Assembly: GCF_000145035.1 (NCBI RefSeq)
Contig: NC_014387.1
Coordinates: 2,098,001 to 2,162,000, forward strand
Direction of reading: 5' to 3'
DNA length: 64,000 nucleotides
From: Butyrivibrio proteoclasticus B316
GTDB taxonomy: Bacteria > Bacillota > Clostridia > Lachnospirales > Lachnospiraceae
In this document: piece after piece, positions 35,556-44,208 of the stretch
How the letters are laid out: every line of letters starts with the position of its first letter
Numbering within the stretch: the first letter of the stretch is position 1
Position numbers and translations under genes: made by a program
The notes under the pieces: generated by a model
Told to the model about the DNA's origin: nothing
Databases searched by the model: none
The model's input: the letters and a program-made list of their open reading frames with translations, nothing else

Positions 35556-36095
35556 TGCCCAGTACCAACTTCCGTCACCAGTCTGGCAGATTGCGATTCC
35601 AACTGTCTTGTAACCACCATCCATGATGTTGGCTGCGTGTGTTGGTGAATTCATCCAGGCTGTGTAAACACTGTCAGCTGACTGATACAACTTGGCAAGA
35701 TTCTCACCGTACTGAACATTACTATCTACAGTCCAGAAATCTGTACCATTTGGTCTGGTATGTGAGAATACTGAAGTGATCTCATTAGCACGAACCTGAG
35801 CTGCATTTGTAAGTGCATCGCTCCAGACAAGTGCTGAAAGACCTCTTGCTACTCTATCCTGATTCATAATATTAAATACTGCAGTACATGCGTCCAAAGC
35901 AGCCTGACTTGATGCAGCAGATCCTGCAAGAGCAATGGCCTCATCATCGATCCATATCTCGCCTGCGCCCTCATCCAAGCCTCTGACAGCAGCCTGATCG
36001 TCAATGGATGAATCTGCAGTAGCACCACAAGCTATGAAAGTGAACGCTAATACAAGTGCCATTGAAACGGCAAATACTTTCTTAAACTTTTTCAT
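35538..36095 (-). CDS. CAP-domain (SCP/PR1-like) secreted protein, probable lipoprotein
   Basis: 185 residues from the ATG at 36095 (AGGAG upstream). The signal ends FIACG, a plausible lipobox, followed by a short acidic segment and a CAP domain (about 60-185) with the usual ALVWSDALTNAAQVRANE, FSHTRPNG, GENLA-like YGENLAK and YWAQEFGY motifs. Bacterial CAP proteins (YkwD type) are often secreted; their function is poorly known. The gene end is mirrored in the inverted repeat described separately. Confidence 0.88.
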   Translation of the reverse strand: MKKFKKVFAVSMALVLAFTFIACGATADSSIDDQAAVRGLDEGAGEIWIDDEAIALAGSAASSQAALDACTAVFNIMNQDRVARGLSALVWSDALTNAAQVRANEITSVFSHTRPNGTDFWTVDSNVQYGENLAKLYQSADSVYTAWMNSPTHAANIMDGGYKTVGIAICQTGDGSWYWAQEFGY

Positions 36096-36156
36096 ATTAT
36101 AATCTCCTACTTGATCAATCCAGGGCAAAAGATAATAACCCAGTTAACCTTTTCTT

Positions 36157-36186
36157 ATAATAATGGTATCGTATCAAAATGCTCAA
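36157..36186 (-). promoter_or_regulatory. Probable promoter of the CAP gene
   Basis: On the minus strand TTGAGC (36186-36181), an 18-bp spacer and TATTAT (36162-36157), about 60 bp ahead of the start codon. The rest of the 230-bp gap up to the sortase stop shows nothing clear. Confidence 0.45.
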
Positions 36187-36329
36187 ATCAATAATCAGGA
36201 CGCAGATTTTATACCATTTTAAGAATATTGTTGCACTTTCAAACGACACTTTTTGAAATTAATATTCAAATATGATTAGTCGTATGATTGAATTGCCATT
36301 TTTAGGAAAATACATTTAATCCAGTATCG

Positions 36330-37109
36330 CTACTTTTCCCATGCAGCGGTCTTGTAGGTGTGTACAACAAACCTCTTCCCGCTCCCTGACTGGCCGCTAC
36401 AGGTCGATAGTGTCAAAAGACAAGGCCTGCCTGACAGATCAGCATCTGCAGGTCTGGGATATGCAGAATGCTGCTGGATATAATCAAGAAACTCATCGTA
36501 AGAGTCTGACGTTTCAACGACTTTATAGGCTTCACTTCCCACAGTAGTAATATAATAGCCAAATACACGGTATTGGAATACGTAATCCTTTGTATATACA
36601 TAAACATAAGGATTATCTTCCAGAAGATGCTCATTACCATTTGCATAGAGCTTTTTAAGACTTCCAAACATCGAGCCGTTTCTCATGTTATGTCCAAATA
36701 CAATATCATGCATTCCCCTAAATTCACTGTCGCTCAGGACATCTTCAAAAAGACAGCCGGCTTTATTTACTTTTCCATCAAAAGTCAGATGTATGTATTC
36801 GTCCACCTCATTCTCTTTTACCACCGGATAACTGATATCCAGGCATGGGAAGTACAACCATGCTACAACATCGGGATTGATTTCTTCCAGCTTTTTAAAA
36901 TCAATCTGAAGAAGCGGATACTCAACAATTTGTGATTCATCCTCACCTTTGGGCCAGCTTACTGCCATGGACTCAAGTTCTTCGTATTCTTCATCCGCAA
37001 CATCATACTCTTTCTGATCGTCATAAATCCTGACTGCCTCATAGATGATAATGCCTATGCATAGGATAATAGCGATTATACGCAGTATTTTTAGCACTGT
37101 CTTATTCAT
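36330..37109 (-). CDS. Class B sortase
   Basis: 259 residues. One N-terminal helix (about 7-24) and a class B sortase domain (about 65-259) with complete catalytic set: His140 (VFGHNMRN), Cys237 (TLSTC) and Arg246 (KRFVV). It would cleave a sorting signal on a secreted substrate and link it to the wall or to a pilus-like polymer. No substrate gene is evident in the window. Its intact triad contrasts with the other sortase at 6461-7618. Ribosome site GAGGGG. Confidence 0.93.
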   Translation of the reverse strand: MNKTVLKILRIIAIILCIGIIIYEAVRIYDDQKEYDVADEEYEELESMAVSWPKGEDESQIVEYPLLQIDFKKLEEINPDVVAWLYFPCLDISYPVVKENEVDEYIHLTFDGKVNKAGCLFEDVLSDSEFRGMHDIVFGHNMRNGSMFGSLKKLYANGNEHLLEDNPYVYVYTKDYVFQYRVFGYYITTVGSEAYKVVETSDSYDEFLDYIQQHSAYPRPADADLSGRPCLLTLSTCSGQSGSGKRFVVHTYKTAAWEK

Positions 37110-37259
37110 ATTTGTCCCCTCAGAGTAAAATAAATATCATACAAAACTTACATGTACGTTTTACAAATTAATATTATCACTTATAAACACATGCTGTATA
37201 CTTAACACATATATTATATTTTTCTAAAAAACTCCTCTTAGGATACAGGTTCAGGTAAC

Positions 37260-38618
37260 ATGAATACCCTTACTAATTATGCAGACAACTACACAAATAT
37301 TATTTTTCACATAGACGTTAATTCTGCCTTTCTGTCCTGGTCTGCAGTAAAAAAGCTTAAGGACGAGCCTGGGAGCATAGATTTAAGGACAGTTCCATCC
37401 GCAGTTGGAGGAGATGTAAAGAGTCGTCACGGTATTATTACAGCCAAGTCAATACCTGCCAAAAAATACGGAATTGTTACCGGTGAGCCTGTTGTTAAGG
37501 CTCTTCAGAAGTGCCCTGAACTCATTCTTGTTCCGGGTGATTTTAATACCTATAGGGAATATTCCAGGGCCTTTATAGAGATAATCAGCAAGTACTCTCC
37601 AATTGTTCAGCAGGTTTCAATTGATGAGGCTTATATTGACATGTCCGGCACCAGAAAACTCTTTGCTGATTCAGAATCTGCAGAGTATCCTTATCCCTTA
37701 AATATAGCGCGCCTTATCAGAGATGAAGTCAGAAACACTCTGGGGTTTACAGTAAACGTAGGCATTTCCAGCAACAAACTCCTTGCCAAGATGGCCAGCG
37801 ATTTCCAGAAACCTGACAAAACTCACACTCTTTTCCCTGAAGAGATAGAGACCAAAATGTGGCCACTACCTATAGGTGATCTCTATGGTTGCGGCAAGTC
37901 AACTGCTTCAAGGCTTTATTCTGTCGGAATAAGGACAATTGGTGATGCAGCAAATGCTGATCCCTTGTTTCTCATCTCAATTCTTGGAGAAAACGGAGGC
38001 TCATATATTTACACAAGCGCAAACGGAATAGGAAGTACCGATGTCAGTGGGCATTATGAAGATGCCAAGAGCTATTCAAATGAAACCACTCTTTCCTCTG
38101 ATCTTACAGCAGATTCCTATGATAAAGAGATTGTACCTGTGCTAAAGCATTTGTCAGCCAGCGTTTCAAGGAGACTTAAAAGAGATCATGTCTATGGGCA
38201 GACAGTCACAGTAAGTGTTAAAACAGGTAACTTCAAGCGTCACTCTTGTCAGATGCAAGTTACTGACCTTATAGATGATGAACTCAAAATATATGAGTAC
38301 GCCAAGATTCTGTCAGATAAACTACTTCTGGGGGATAATGGTCTTTTTACAAAAGGTGAAGTTGTACGACTTGTTGGAGTTGGCGTCTCCAAAATCGATG
38401 ACGGCTCCTACAGGCAGATGAGCCTTTTTGATATGATGCCTGCATCCGGCAAGCCCCGGGATACTTATACCGAGAGCTCTGATGGCAAGACGAACACAGA
38501 TAACGATAATTTCTCTGAAAGCAAATTTGAAAGGCAGAAAAAGCTTGATAAAATGTCTGAAGCAATAGATTCCCGCTACGGAAAAGGGACAATATTTAAA
38601 GGGAGCAGCCTCAAATAA
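37260..38618 (+). CDS. dinB: DNA polymerase IV (Y family)
   Basis: 452 residues. Y-family motifs: FHIDVNSAFLSW (about residues 16-27), the catalytic SIDEAYIDMSG (about 121-131), the helix-hairpin-helix region GCGKSTASRLYSVGI and a little-finger domain (about 250-390). The C-terminus ends in a Ser/Asp-rich tail with no obvious clamp-binding QLSLF except RQMSLFDM (about 384-391), which is a good beta-clamp motif. Translesion synthesis. No LexA box recognised upstream. Ribosome site is modest (AGGT close to the ATG). Confidence 0.95.
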   Translation: MNTLTNYADNYTNIIFHIDVNSAFLSWSAVKKLKDEPGSIDLRTVPSAVGGDVKSRHGIITAKSIPAKKYGIVTGEPVVKALQKCPELILVPGDFNTYREYSRAFIEIISKYSPIVQQVSIDEAYIDMSGTRKLFADSESAEYPYPLNIARLIRDEVRNTLGFTVNVGISSNKLLAKMASDFQKPDKTHTLFPEEIETKMWPLPIGDLYGCGKSTASRLYSVGIRTIGDAANADPLFLISILGENGGSYIYTSANGIGSTDVSGHYEDAKSYSNETTLSSDLTADSYDKEIVPVLKHLSASVSRRLKRDHVYGQTVTVSVKTGNFKRHSCQMQVTDLIDDELKIYEYAKILSDKLLLGDNGLFTKGEVVRLVGVGVSKIDDGSYRQMSLFDMMPASGKPRDTYTESSDGKTNTDNDNFSESKFERQKKLDKMSEAIDSRYGKGTIFKGSSLK

Positions 38619-38636
38619 AGGCAACTCCCTTTTTTC
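38598..38636. terminator. Terminator between dinB and the deaminase gene
   Basis: AAAGGGAG (38598-38605) pairs with CTCCCTTT (38625-38632), with an inner GCC/GGC extension, followed by a T-run. The dinB stop codon lies in the loop. It can act on both converging genes. Confidence 0.8.
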
Positions 38637-38638
38637 AT

Positions 38639-41122
38639 TTATATCTTTTCAGAAGCTGTTTCTTTTAAAGATTCCAGGTTTTTCTGAACCTTTTTTATCA
38701 CGTCAATAAGCGTATTCTCCTCATCAAAAAGATAAACATATCCGTGAAGAGACTGAGCTTTCTGCCTCAAAACCTTACAATGGCTCCAAACAAAAATAGC
38801 TGATTTTCCCTTACCGTTTCTTGCTTCCTGAATAAGGTTAACTCCGGCACTGTTTCCATCAAAAGCAACAACCATTGACGGACGTCTTTCAAAGATTTCA
38901 TAGTTAAAACTCTTATAAATGCCCATTCCTTCCGCTTCAGTTGAAACTCTTATTATCACGCCGGCTTTTTGTAACTTCTCTATCTCTTTTTCATTCATAA
39001 GAGCAGGAACAACTGCATATATCCTGAAATTCCTGGTATTATGATCTATCAGATATTTCTCATAGCCTCCAAGCTTATGGCCTATTACAAAGCATACTTC
39101 TTCAGGATTTAAATATTCAAGGAAACTGTCGAGCTGCCTGATTGCGGCATCCGTCATTCTGGTTGCTCTGTTTTCCGTGTTAAAGCTTCCACCCATGAGA
39201 ATAATCGGGAAACGATCCCAGGTAATCTCTGAGATCTGTTCTTTTAATTCTGTATTGGCATCTAGTCTTAGATCACTCTTTTTACCGGTAGATGAAATCT
39301 TGACCTTCTGCATCTTTTCAAGGAGAACGCTTTCCATATCTCTCCCCTTAAGGAGCCTTGCAAAAGCAGCCTTTTTATCAGAATAAGCCTGTCTGCTCTT
39401 TTCTATGATTGAGCTCTCTGTCTCCTTCATAAGGCGCAGCTCTTCCTCAGACAAATTAAGGAGCTTTTCAAGTGATAGCTGCTCATCAAGGGATGTGGTT
39501 CCGTAAAGTGCAGCGCCATCTGTTCCCTCAACGCATTTAATTCCGTGCCTTAAGTATTCCTTCAAAGGATGCTTATCGAGAGAATTCAGGTTATTAAGCC
39601 TGACGTTACTTGTTATCTGGAACTCCAGGACCACATTGTTTTCTTTTAACTGTCTTAGTACTTCTCTTCCCTTCTGGGACTTAAGAGAATACGTGTAGAG
39701 GCCGTGTCCTAGCCTCATCCTGGGCATAGTCTGACCTTTTGCAAGTGAGTCTTTGACGCATTTGATCGAATGGGCTATGTTGTCTCTAAGACTGTCATTT
39801 TCTCCGGCATGAACACGTATCACAAAGGAAGGGTCCCTGGCTGCTATCTTGGCAAGTTCCTTGAAAACAGGCTTAAGTACAATGATGTCATTTATCTCTT
39901 CACCTACAAAGTCGCAGCCCGCAACGTATGGGTCCAGTGATGTGGCCTTTAATACCTCAAGATTCTGCTCAAGATAGTTTTCCGGTGTTACCGCGTCCTT
40001 GATTATGGTAAGGGGAATTCTTCTCATTGCCGCAAGGAATCTGATCATAACGCCGGTTTCCATGTATATCTTGGGCATCACTTCATGAACCTGCCTTAAC
40101 ATCTCAATGGACTCATATTTTTTAACAAGCGTTGTATCACTTATTTCTGCGTATTCAACGCCCTGTTTCTTGTAATTTCTTGCAATCCACAGAAGCTTAT
40201 CCTGAAAAATAGTATTGTTTGCATAGTCAGGATTTTCTTTATCCTTGAGCATCTGTACAAGAGCTTTGTGAACATCTTTATCCGGTATCTGGGATACATT
40301 GTGCAGCGGTATTTTTTCTTCACTCTCTTTTCCCTTGGCAAAGACATAGCGGTACAGATAGACTTTCTCCAGGTTTGTAAAAACAGCCTGACCATCTCTT
40401 ATGATTCCCAGAGAGCCGCGGATCTTGACTATATTAAGTTCCGCATTATCAAGGTTATTGAGTATCAGGTCAGCAAAATTTATGAAGGTATTATCATTGA
40501 TCTTTCTATCGAGATACTTACCCTTTAATTCTGATGTAACAAACTGTCTGGCAACCTTTTCCCTCTGGGCATTGACCTTCTCCCACTGGGCATTTGTAAG
40601 TTCCAGTTCCAGTTTCTTGACGTAATAAAGAGGATATCTGATCTGATGATATATTCCCAGTGCAATCAGAACATCGGCAGGGAGATTGCCATTCATATGA
40701 GTGTGAAGGTCTGCCCTGAACTTGAGCTCTTTCGGAATATAGGTCCTAAAAAGCGTCTTGGACAGATCAAGCTGATAGTCCTTGGTCTGACTCATAAGGG
40801 TCTTGGCAATAGCAGGGACAAGAGCCTTAGTCTTGACTCTTCCATCAGGATATATGGTTGCGACCTCAATATCGCCCAGTTTAAAAAGATATATCTCTTC
40901 GCAATCGGCATTTATATAACAGGGAACCTCTCCCTTTATCACAAACTTGCCGTTTTCATCCTGAGAAAGCGGAAGGTTGCAGGTTCTTGCAAGATTACTG
41001 ATAAGATTGCCCGAATGATGATTGGGCGTTGCAAGTACGTAAAAGAGCTTATCCAGGTCTTTGTACAGATTTACAACTATATCTTTTTCATTATCCAAAA
41101 AGAAAAAAGTAAAGTAGGTCAT
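38639..41122 (-). CDS. Adenosine deaminase-like protein fused to a SLOG-like Rossmann domain
   Basis: 827 residues, more than twice a normal adenosine deaminase. Residues 1-130 are an unrecognised N-terminal domain. The deaminase barrel runs about 131-600 with a large insertion (about 170-300). Metal and catalytic residues: His140 and His142 (DLHTHMNG), HAGE 438-441, His473 (RLGHG), the EFQITSN segment, and Asp535 in GTDG, where the usual second Asp is Gly536. Residues about 635-800 look like a nucleotide-binding SLOG/LOG-type fold (ILMGGSF; FVIGHKLGGYEK; VVAFDGNSAGVNLIQEA). Deaminase chemistry is likely; substrate may be a nucleoside or a nucleotide-derived signal. It lies 40 bp after rluA on the same strand. 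Ribosome site AGAGG is a little far. Confidence 0.72.
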   Translation of the reverse strand: MTYFTFFFLDNEKDIVVNLYKDLDKLFYVLATPNHHSGNLISNLARTCNLPLSQDENGKFVIKGEVPCYINADCEEIYLFKLGDIEVATIYPDGRVKTKALVPAIAKTLMSQTKDYQLDLSKTLFRTYIPKELKFRADLHTHMNGNLPADVLIALGIYHQIRYPLYYVKKLELELTNAQWEKVNAQREKVARQFVTSELKGKYLDRKINDNTFINFADLILNNLDNAELNIVKIRGSLGIIRDGQAVFTNLEKVYLYRYVFAKGKESEEKIPLHNVSQIPDKDVHKALVQMLKDKENPDYANNTIFQDKLLWIARNYKKQGVEYAEISDTTLVKKYESIEMLRQVHEVMPKIYMETGVMIRFLAAMRRIPLTIIKDAVTPENYLEQNLEVLKATSLDPYVAGCDFVGEEINDIIVLKPVFKELAKIAARDPSFVIRVHAGENDSLRDNIAHSIKCVKDSLAKGQTMPRMRLGHGLYTYSLKSQKGREVLRQLKENNVVLEFQITSNVRLNNLNSLDKHPLKEYLRHGIKCVEGTDGAALYGTTSLDEQLSLEKLLNLSEEELRLMKETESSIIEKSRQAYSDKKAAFARLLKGRDMESVLLEKMQKVKISSTGKKSDLRLDANTELKEQISEITWDRFPIILMGGSFNTENRATRMTDAAIRQLDSFLEYLNPEEVCFVIGHKLGGYEKYLIDHNTRNFRIYAVVPALMNEKEIEKLQKAGVIIRVSTEAEGMGIYKSFNYEIFERRPSMVVAFDGNSAGVNLIQEARNGKGKSAIFVWSHCKVLRQKAQSLHGYVYLFDEENTLIDVIKKVQKNLESLKETASEKI

Positions 41123-41162
41123 GTACTGTCTATCCTCTCACTGAAAATTCAATGATCCTAAT

Positions 41163-42149
41163 TTAGCTTGTAAGCTTTTGCATATCCTCGGGCATCCTGG
41201 CATTTATCACTATTTTTTCTCCGGTTATAGGCTGCATAAATTCTATATATCCTGCGTGAAGCGCAGCCCTTGTCATTCCATGATCATCAGGGATTTCTTT
41301 TCCATAGAAATTATCACCCAGAAGTGGATGACCAATGTATGCCATATGTACACGAATCTGATGGGTTCTGCCTGTATCAAGCCTTAATCTGACAAGAGCA
41401 TAGTCATCATACTGATGAACAACTTCATAATGAGTTACAGCTCTTTTCCCCTCAGGGTGAACTTCTCTGATCATACGCTCATCAGGTCTGCGTCTGATAG
41501 GAGCATCTATAGTGTCATGAGTCTTGTCAAAGACTCCGCTGCAAAGAGCAAGATATTCCTTGCGCCTTGACATATTATCCGGTTCATCACCGAGGCTGTC
41601 CTGTGCATTTTCTTTATCGTCATTTGTCTTTATCTGCTGAGCCATAAGAGCTGCAGCATGACGGTTTTTGGCAAATATAACAAGCCCTGAAGTCTCACGA
41701 TCAAGTCTTCCCACAGTTCTGATCACATGCCTCTGACCGCTTCTGATAAAATATCCCAAGAGATAGTTGCTAAGAGAATCCTTGTAATGAGCATATGAGG
41801 GATGTACAACCATCTCGCCTGGCTTATTAACAATAATAAGATCTTCGTCTTCATAAGCAATATCAAGGGGCCCATCAGCAGGTACTATATCACCTGCATT
41901 GTCATTATCCTCATAGACTCTGACTATCAGCTCATCACCCGGAAAAAGAGAATCTATCAGCCTGACGGGTACAATCCTATTGATCTCATCAGGTCTTCTG
42001 CACATTACACCGTCTTCAAACTTCTTGCACCTGGAAATCTCACGACTTGAAAGTTTCATGATATCGCGCATGATCTCGCCGGCAGTTACGGTATCGTCCG
42101 GAGAATTGGTAATATATGTATATCTTAGTTCTCTGTAGCTATTTTCCAT
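41163..42149 (-). CDS. RluA-family pseudouridine synthase
   Basis: 328 residues. An S4-like N-terminal region (about 1-75) and the RluA catalytic domain with RTVGRLDRETSGLVIFAKN (catalytic Asp in RLDRETSG) and the late TGRTHQIRVHMAYIGHPLLGD. It isomerises uridines in rRNA or tRNA; target unknown. The loop ENAQDSLGDEPDNMSR in the middle is a small insertion. Middle gene of a same-strand trio with the MATE fusion upstream and the deaminase downstream. Weak ribosome site. Confidence 0.93.
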   Translation of the reverse strand: MENSYRELRYTYITNSPDDTVTAGEIMRDIMKLSSREISRCKKFEDGVMCRRPDEINRIVPVRLIDSLFPGDELIVRVYEDNDNAGDIVPADGPLDIAYEDEDLIIVNKPGEMVVHPSYAHYKDSLSNYLLGYFIRSGQRHVIRTVGRLDRETSGLVIFAKNRHAAALMAQQIKTNDDKENAQDSLGDEPDNMSRRKEYLALCSGVFDKTHDTIDAPIRRRPDERMIREVHPEGKRAVTHYEVVHQYDDYALVRLRLDTGRTHQIRVHMAYIGHPLLGDNFYGKEIPDDHGMTRAALHAGYIEFMQPITGEKIVINARMPEDMQKLTS

Positions 42150-42184
42150 GAAAATGTCTTTCTAAAATTCTTTTTCCTTATACA

Positions 42185-43966
42185 CTATCCTTTGGCTCTC
42201 ACTCTGTCAATTGTAACTGTCAGTACATTAAGACCTAAGAGATTCTGGTAGTCAACTTCATCTGCAAGTCTCATGACCATTCTGATCCCAATATTCCTGG
42301 TAGGATCATCCGGTTTTATCTGTTCTTTCATACTCACAGGGTCAAAGGCCGGGCAATCGTCCTTGATTCGCAATAGTATCTTTTCGTTTTTATTTACAAT
42401 TCTGGCATCAAGATAATGCTTTTTATTATCACTTGTAAAGCCATGCTCTATTACGTTTCTGGCCATTTCTTCAAGACTCAGGGCAGAATATAGAGAAGCT
42501 TTTCTATCATAGCCATGGGCTTTGCAGAACTCATTAACCTGTTCTGATGTTCTTGCCACATCTTCCATACTACTAATATTGACAACAAGTCTGTCGTCAT
42601 CACTTACTCCAAAATCCTTTTCGAATAAAAGCCATTCATCTATGTTACGGGGAATATGGCGGAAATGTATGATAGCATAAACCGGGTAGACAAGTGCAGA
42701 TATTATTATTCCTATAGGCGTAGCAAGCCATACACCAAAAACACCAAGGAATGGAGCAAGAATAAGTGCAGGAAATACTACAGATCCAAATCCATCAATA
42801 AATGAGAACACATTTACGCATATATTTTTACCCATTGCCTGAAGATAATTCGTTTCAACCTGCACTACCTGTATGAGCGGAATAGAGATACCATATATTA
42901 CAAAGTACTGATACGCAAGTTTATATACATTCGAAGTAGGATCGGCAAAAAATAGCCTGACTACAAACCCGGAGCTTGCAATGACAATTACTGCTATCAC
43001 GAGAGTAAATAAAAGTGCCTTGGTCATTCCAATCTTAATAAGCTCTTTTATCGAATCCCTGTCTTCTTCGCCTACATGAACACTTCCGAGCATTCTTACA
43101 ACCGATCCGCCGCCAAGGCAAAGAGCTATAAAAAGCCCTCCCACCATACTAAGAGATGACTTGGCAGACAAACCGTCCTGTCCTGCTACGCTTAATAATA
43201 ATCTGTTGAGCACGACATCCCTCATAGCAAGGCAAAAGACAAGGAGAGCTCCCGGAAAGCCTATCTTGACCATATTAAGAGTATCGCTCCAGCGGGCCTT
43301 CATGAAGCTATATTTAAGCTGTGATTTCCCACCAAGGTAATAAGATACAAGAATAAAGAAATATATCCAGTTACATATTGCAGTTGAAAGGGCAAGTCCA
43401 AACAGTCCCAGTTTAAATACTGCTACAAACGTTATATTCAGCAGGATATTGCAAATTATCATAGTTGCAACTCCTGCATAATTTCTTTTACTCTGCCTCT
43501 CAAGCTGCAAAAATGTGCCCAGCTGCTGAGCCATCATTTGAGGAAATATGCCAATAGCATAACCGTAAATGTATGGGATAAGGATTCCTTTAAGATGTTC
43601 ATCAGCTCCGCAAAATGTAGCCACAGCTCCGGGAAATATCAGCAGAATAGCCGCAGAAAGCACACTTATGATAGTTGTTAAAGTAAGGTTGAGAGAAAAG
43701 ACGCCTGATGTTTTATCTACATCGCCGCTTCCTATATATCTTCCGCTAAGGACAGAGCTTCCACCCAAAAGAACGGATCCAGTCGCATTTAGAATTGAAA
43801 CAACAACAAAGAAAATACCAATTACGCCAACAGAAACTGCATCTATAAACTGTCCGGCTACAACGCCATCAACAATTGAGTTAATAGAACCCATGGCCAC
43901 GATCATTATCTGAACCGGCAAAAGCTTAAAGAAAAGAACACTACTCATCGATGTATTTTTTCTCAT
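42185..43966 (-). CDS. MATE-family transporter fused to an RsbW-like ATPase domain
   Basis: 593 residues. Residues 1-440 are a twelve-helix MATE/MOP transporter. Residues about 456-593 form a GHKL ATPase domain of the anti-sigma-factor/serine-kinase kind: N box EEMARNVIEHGF (499-510), G1-like DDCPAFDP (535-542) and G2 RNIGIRMVMRLADEVDY. There is no phospho-acceptor His region. The cytosolic tail might bind or phosphorylate a partner, or sense ATP to gate transport. Substrate unknown. Ribosome site GGAGAAC. Confidence 0.87.
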   Translation of the reverse strand: MRKNTSMSSVLFFKLLPVQIMIVAMGSINSIVDGVVAGQFIDAVSVGVIGIFFVVVSILNATGSVLLGGSSVLSGRYIGSGDVDKTSGVFSLNLTLTTIISVLSAAILLIFPGAVATFCGADEHLKGILIPYIYGYAIGIFPQMMAQQLGTFLQLERQSKRNYAGVATMIICNILLNITFVAVFKLGLFGLALSTAICNWIYFFILVSYYLGGKSQLKYSFMKARWSDTLNMVKIGFPGALLVFCLAMRDVVLNRLLLSVAGQDGLSAKSSLSMVGGLFIALCLGGGSVVRMLGSVHVGEEDRDSIKELIKIGMTKALLFTLVIAVIVIASSGFVVRLFFADPTSNVYKLAYQYFVIYGISIPLIQVVQVETNYLQAMGKNICVNVFSFIDGFGSVVFPALILAPFLGVFGVWLATPIGIIISALVYPVYAIIHFRHIPRNIDEWLLFEKDFGVSDDDRLVVNISSMEDVARTSEQVNEFCKAHGYDRKASLYSALSLEEMARNVIEHGFTSDNKKHYLDARIVNKNEKILLRIKDDCPAFDPVSMKEQIKPDDPTRNIGIRMVMRLADEVDYQNLLGLNVLTVTIDRVRAKG

Positions 43967-44133
43967 ATTTGTTCTCCATTTTTACGAAAACACTTTATCA
44001 TTTTAATGATAACATGCACCCATAAAACTATAATTAAGCTTTTGTAAAGTTTCTATTCATAGTATCCTGCTCCCAAAGCCGATGGCACGAGCTTTATTCC
44101 CGCAAGAACAATCAAAAAATAAGCAAGCAGTGA

Positions 44134-44163
44134 TTGGCTTAAGTTACAGCTTCGGAATATAGT
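44134..44163 (+). promoter_or_regulatory. Possible promoter of the GH10 gene
   Basis: TTGGCT (44134-44139), an 18-bp spacer and TATAGT (44158-44163), about 45 bp upstream of the xylanase start. Both boxes deviate from consensus. Confidence 0.4.
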
Positions 44164-44208
44164 AATATTTATCACGACTTTAGAAGGTTAAGAGAGGATT
44201 ATTAGGGT

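Noticed and set aside
38639..41122. RADAR phage-defence system (adenosine deaminase RdrB)
   Set aside because: The deaminase is of comparable length, but no RdrA-type ATPase or accessory membrane gene is adjacent, and the C-terminus looks SLOG-like. It is reported only as a fusion of interest.
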